DNA from: Amorphophallus konjac
Lineage: Eukaryota > Streptophyta > Magnoliopsida > Alismatales > Araceae
NCBI GenBank assembly: GCA_022559845.1
Contig: CM040123.1
Coordinates: forward strand, 318,847,933-318,911,932
Direction of reading: 5' to 3'
Length of the DNA stretch: 64,000 nt
Positions within the stretch are counted from its first letter, which is position 1; every line of letters begins with the position of its first letter. This document shows, one piece after another, positions 59,577-64,000 of the stretch. The notes beneath the pieces are model-generated. The model did not search any database. It saw only the letters and a list, made by a program, of their open reading frames with translations, and had not been told where the DNA came from. The position numbers and the translations under genes were made by a program.

Positions 59577-61068
59577 TGTTGTGCATCCCTTGGTTTTGAT
59601 GATGACAATAGGATATGTTTGATTAATCAAGTTCTATCTTGTTTCATAACAAATACAAGTGGTTTGATTGTTCCTTCAAAGTATTGGACTCATGACTATT
59701 TGATGATGACAAACAATGTTTCTGATCAACTCAATATAAATCTGATAGTTCAATTTACTTCTGATAAGTTAAGTAATTTCAGGTCCACTGAAATCCAAGT
59801 GGAATCAACAAATCAGAAGAAGTGTCAAAGGCCGCTTGTCGACCAGGGAAGTGGTTATGGTCGACCAACGAACTCAACCAGAAAAGCATCAGATCATCTG
59901 TCTTCTGGAAGCACCTTGGCTGTCGACCAAAGCCCCACCTCTGGTCGACCACAGAAAAGACAGAAACAACAGACAGAACTGCTGGCCATCTGGAAACTGC
60001 CCCCTGTCGACCAGCGACCAGGCTGTGGTCGACCAACGGGCGACGTGAGTTTCAGCCAGAAGAACCGGCCGTCTGGGGACTGCCCATTGTCGACCAGCGA
60101 CAGGGTCATGGTCGACCACGGGTTTATATATCGTCCAAAACCGAACTCTAACCGAATTCTATTTTGGTTCCTTAAAACCTGCAGATGGTTGTTGCAGGTT
60201 GTTGGGCTGCTCAGGAGATAAGATTCCGCACGGGAATCAAGGAAACAATCTTGCTTAGAAGTGGTCAAACTCGTTCTAACGATTGGATTTAAACCGATCC
60301 CTGTTTTCTAGCAGATTGGCGCTCGATCTGAAAATTGAGCGGGAAGAACTTTATTCTTGAAAATAAAAAGAGCTGTATATAAGGCAACAAATCACGAACA
60401 AGCAAGCAGTGAGAGAGCACGAAATAGAAGCCAAGGAAGATATACACAGAAGAGGAAAAAGGAGCTCTCCACCAATCAAAAAATCTGCAGAAAGGTTAAA
60501 GGCAATCTCGTTGCTGCAGAAGGAAGACTTAGCTCAAGACTGTGCGATCTCCAGCAGCAGAACAATCGAAGGCAACTGACTGGAAGATCAACCGGGAGTC
60601 TAGGCTTCTTCATAAGCGTGATCAAGTCCCAGGCTGAACACCTATTCTTCTACACACGCCAATATTCAGTCATGTCTTTCATCACCTGTTCTTATCATCT
60701 TTTCATTTCTGATTACAATTATTGTCAAGCTGTGAGGCAGCAGAGTCAAGCTGTGTGTCAGCAGGTACAAGCTGTGTGTCAGCTGTGTTTTGATTGAGAT
60801 CAGAGATTCTCATAGTGAAGCCTTGCTTGAGTTAAGCAAGGGGTGGATGTAAGTCTCAGGAAGAGACTGAACCACCTTAAAAATCCTCTCTTGTGGTGTG
60901 CTTGGGTGTGTTTGATTTCCTATACGTATGCTTGCATCTTCACTATCCGCATTAGTTCTATAATTCATTAATTACCAGTAGCTCATCTGGTCGATAGTTA
61001 GTAAATTATCAAAAGGGGGGAAAGATCTATTCACCCCCCCTCTAGATCTATTCAGTCCGTATCCAACA
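59577..61068 (+). repeat. C: 3' LTR
   Basis: 1,492 bp, almost identical to 50193-51685. TATA-like TATATAA at 60376-60382; palindrome array at 59834-60129. Confidence 0.95.
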
Positions 61069-61356
61069 TTCCCTCGAGACCGGACTCGAGCATTGTTTGA
61101 GTGGGCTACCAAATATAGTAAAATCAGGCTTCCGAAGCCAAAGAGACCTGATGACGTCAGAAGAAGAGATGATCCTCATTTATGCCCCTACCATCAAATC
61201 TTGGGGCATCCTATTGAAGATTGCCAAATATTTAAAGACATCGCCCAAGGCTTAATAAAAACAGGGGAGCTACAAATGGGAAAGGACAGAGTCAACCCTC
61301 CGCGCCCTCATGAAGTGCCTATGCAGGAGGCATCAATTAACATGATATCTATATAA
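61069..61356 (+). pseudogene. D: first gag copy, part 2 (zinc-knuckle end)
   Basis: TTCCC restores the frame broken by C: AFPRDRTRALFEWATKYSK, then the knuckle CPYHQILGHPIEDC (Cys, His, His, Cys spacing) and FKDIAQGLIKTGELQM, ending MISI and TAA. This arrangement is the usual C-terminal end of Tat gag. Confidence 0.88.
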
Positions 61357-61653
61357 CAACAGTCGCCCAAAGAAGCGCCGGAGGCTCGCAACCAGCACAC
61401 CGATGAAGACTGTGCCCTAGTGCCTGAAGAAAAGCAAAGAAATTGGCAAGCATCGTCAATAAGGAGAAGAACAAGATCAGTATCCCTTCCGGCTCTGAGA
61501 GCCCAGGTTAGTGGAGCCATGGACCGGCCTACTCTGCCTCTTGCAGTCTCTGCCCGCCTTCAAATAGCCTCTCCAATGGCTATCAAAAGGTCAATCAATA
61601 GTAAAAAGAAGAGACAAACCCCGTCGTGAGAACCTGAAGAAGCTAGCTCAGCC
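61357..61653 (+). other. D: spacer between the gag copies
   Basis: An in-frame relic (SPKEAPEARNQHTDEDCALV) and a basic segment RRRTRSVSLPALRAQ. No domain recognised. Confidence 0.4.
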
Positions 61654-63301
61654 ATGGAGCGGCCACAAGCTATTATGAGTGGGCTTGATAAGCATGAGCA
61701 GCTCAAGAGTCGACCTGTGCAGCTCAAGAAGCATACCCCTCAAAGACGCAATGAATCTCACGGGCTAACAAAAAGAATTAAAGAAAAGGCAAGGGCATTC
61801 AATGCACCAAACGACCCACTGCGGGGGCAGATGCCAACCATAAAGGGGAAGGAAAAGAAGAATACAAAGGCCAGAATAAAATATGTTGCTCTCTCCTGCA
61901 ACATGCTGTCAGCATCATCCAGTGTGACTCAAGCTGCTGACGAAGAAGATGAAGAAATTTACTTTATGCCAAAAGAATCAAATCAGGCTAAAGCTTCTGC
62001 CTCCCACCATGCTGCCGGATCCAGGAGAATACCGAGACACCCACCAGCCAACAAGGGGACATAATACCATGTTCCTCCTAGGCTCGAAGGCATAAAACCC
62101 AGGGAGTTCATCTCGAAGAAACCGGGCACGTCCAGCAATAATGACGGGATGCCACTCACCCTAGTCAAACCGGAGGCGCAAGATAGCACTCCCGGCCCCT
62201 CTTGGTAAGGCCCCGCTGTGATGGCACTGCTACACCAGAAGCAGCAGGAAATTGAAATGCTGCAAAGACAGCTGAATGAAATGAATCTAAGTCCACCTAT
62301 GCCGCAACTGACAGGACATCTACATGAGGCCACACAAGGTAGTGCTAGCTTACCTGAAGCTTCAACGCGGCCAATCATACCCCGAATAGCACATGATCTT
62401 ACAGGGGGTATCCTCTCTCAACCACTGAAGCATACAGTCTCCCGGGTACGTCAGGGGCAACTAAAGCATCTCCGAAGATGGTGCCAATGAGACCGCGCAT
62501 GCAGTCAGACGAGCTGAAGGCGTAACAAACAATGAATACGAAGACGGCCGAAGAGGAAGTCATCGAGGCCGAATTACAAGCAGCCAAACAAAAAGATAAT
62601 GAGTCTGTCATGGACTACATAAGAAGGTGGAGGAATCTCCGTGAAGATGCAGACATCCACCGAGCTACGGGGACTCTGTTCAAATCTGCAAAGAAAATTT
62701 GAGAATAGAAATTCTACAATGGGTCATTGACATTGAAGTCACGACCTTCGAACACCTGGGTGACATTGCAGCCAATGCCGAAGCAGTTTTGGCAAGTCTT
62801 TGCGCGTCCTCTATGGCCTCGAGACAAAAGAATAAACCAATCAACAAACCTCCGGCACAAGAAGAAGTTTGCGTCTCAAATTTTGAAGCCTTCGAGGAAC
62901 AGAAGAAGAAAATGAAAGAGGCATCTTCCGCCGATCCGACAAAACAAGGGCCCTTATTAAGGGGCAAAACGGTGAAACTGTATTCCTTTCCAAAGGACAA
63001 GACTAGGGCACTTTTTGAGTGGGCCCGTGAATACGGTAAAGTAGTGCTTCCGGAGTCGAAGAAGCTAGGCAATGCCGAAAGAAAAGACGATCCACGATTC
63101 TGTCCTTATCACCAAATGGTGGGGCATCCCATTGAGGATTGCTATATGTTCAAGGACACTATTGAAGGCCTGATCAAGAAAGGTGAGCTACATATGGGCG
63201 AGTATAAGGTGGAACCACCGTGCCCCCATCAAATATCTATCCTTAAAAGAGCAGCCCCGCGCGGCGTTACCGCCTCAACTGCTCCTCACAAATCTGGCTG
63301 A
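61654..63301 (+). pseudogene. D: second gag copy, decayed
   Basis: The order parallels the first gag: a basic N-terminal part (MERPQAIMSGLDKHEQLKSR), a short coiled coil (HQKQQEIEMLQRQLNEMN near 62235), part of the gag core (EAELQAAKQKDNESVMDYIR near 62570), then IEVTTFEHLGDIAANAEAVL, KTVKLYSFPKDKTRALFEWA, the knuckle CPYHQMVGHPIEDC and FKDTIEGLIKKGELHMGE. The middle of the core (KFDKYNGRG ... EWYS) is missing and there are several stops and frameshifts between 62064 and 62700. It is clearly homologous to, but diverged from, the first copy. Confidence 0.8.
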
Positions 63302-64000
63302 AGCCAATGTCTAGCAGGCCCGCATAGCTTGAATGCGGATGCTTGCCAACAAAAAGAAGAATGGTAAATGAAGCAAAAAAAAAGAAGAGAAAGAAAAAGA
63401 GAAAAAAAAAGGAAAGGTCATGTTTTGGGGGCAGGCACCAAAAAAAAGAGAGAGAAGAAAAAATGAGCAAGAAAAGGAGGGCAAATGAAATTTGCATATA
63501 TATACATAAGGCTCTCAGAAGGTCGGGTCTTCCAAAAAAAAAGAAAAGAAGAAGAAGAAAAGAAAATTCTCTTGAAGGAGGCCTTGATGGCTGCATCTGT
63601 CAAGGGAGATATCACTCCCCCCATGTTTTGGTCTGTGACAAATAAGAAACTACCATTGTGGGGTTGGCGTGGTGGAGCGAACCACTTATCCCTTCTCTGA
63701 GGGGGTGAGCGCTCTCCTATGTACCCACCTTGGTCTGTTTAAAAATAAATGGATGAAGGGTAGTGGCTTTGCACTACACTGCACTATCAGCGTCATCCGA
63801 ACTGTCCATTCAAAAAAAAGAAGCATGGATGCAAAAAAAGGGGGGGAAGGAACTTATAAGGTCAACAAGGCCTCCCCATCCTCCCCATGGGTAGAAGACT
63901 CCTTAGTAGCATTGCATGGTGAATGCCCAAGGAATAATGAAATGACTACATCATCCGTGGAGGTAGGAGGACCCTGTAACTGTAGCTTGTAAGAATAAGC
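63302..64000 (+). other. D: non-coding tail, A-rich
   Basis: Long A/G-rich runs (63365-63560, 63813-63850) and no protein match. No protease or RT motif follows the second gag before the window ends. Confidence 0.5.

Larger units (their letters stand above)
50193..61068 (+). mobile_element. Young, nearly intact Sirevirus (Copia) element C
   Basis: LTRs 50193-51685 and 59577-61068 start TGTTGTGCATCCC and end CGTATCCAACA; a perfect target-site duplication TTCCC flanks the element (50188-50192, 61069-61073). Reading the two LTRs side by side I count five substitutions and one single-base indel in about 1,490 bp, so insertion was recent. Internal order: primer-binding site, one gag-pol frame, a 1.7-kb non-coding segment with palindromes and modules, the extra ORF, two polypurine-tract modules. 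Coding breaks are only two in-frame stops (55559, 57690). Confidence 0.96.
47495..64000 (+). mobile_element. Tat-lineage Ty3/Gypsy element D, internal region (runs off window)
   Basis: A primer-binding site, a first ORF, a gag with a Tat-type knuckle, and then a second gag copy; no pol domain appears before the window ends. Element C (50193-61068) interrupts the first gag at codons for YAFP, with TTCCC duplicated. The 3' LTR is not visible. Confidence 0.75.

Overview
The window is plant nuclear DNA, almost certainly from a flowering plant with a repeat-rich genome. It consists of nested LTR retrotransposons plus two decayed fragments of host genes, a PUB45/PUB6-type U-box E3 ligase and an HSP70-14/15 (HSP110-class) chaperone. 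No intact cellular gene, rRNA, tRNA or CRISPR array was seen. All calls come from reading the sequence; no database search was run.

Layout, left to right. 1-2931: unassigned repeat-derived DNA. 2932-4930: two host-gene fragments between GTGCCGG-rich minisatellite. 5311-7156 (minus): Copia fragment F, cut off inside integrase. 7508-20992 (minus): remnant E of a Ty3/Gypsy element; its LTR is split by element A (9072-19271), a pol-less Copia element of Sirevirus type. 21068-41540: a Sirevirus (B) with LTRs, gag, pol and an extra 3' ORF. B sits in the left arm of a 236-bp inverted repeat and is itself split by a Tekay-like Gypsy element G (25965-35627). 42280-44423: an isolated LTR (H). About 44641-64000: a Tat-lineage Gypsy element D with an Arg-type primer-binding site and two gag copies; its first gag is split by a young, nearly intact Sirevirus C (50193-61068, TSD TTCCC).

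The insertion order can be read from the nesting: A after E, G after B, B after the inverted repeat, C after D. Element C is the best-preserved gene set: a 1,405-codon gag-pol frame with one in-frame stop, then a separate ORF in the envelope position. That ORF encodes a basic tail, a globular domain, a Pro-rich linker and a coiled coil, without signal peptide or membrane helix. B carries a homologous, more decayed copy. In C a TATA-like box and a CT-rich leader precede this ORF, and GGTCGACC-type palindromes like those of the LTRs lie upstream.

The most unusual signals are two recurring non-coding modules that look like structured RNA. Module 1 (about 105 nt; an outer stem enclosing a two-part hairpin and usually a second hairpin) occurs in both LTRs of Sirevirus B, in the LTR of the unrelated Tat element D, and twice inside A; a variant occurs in C. 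Its stems differ in sequence but keep pairing. Module 2 (about 55 nt, CTRAGTA ... AAAGG around a variable hairpin) occurs as a pair in A and as a pair in C.
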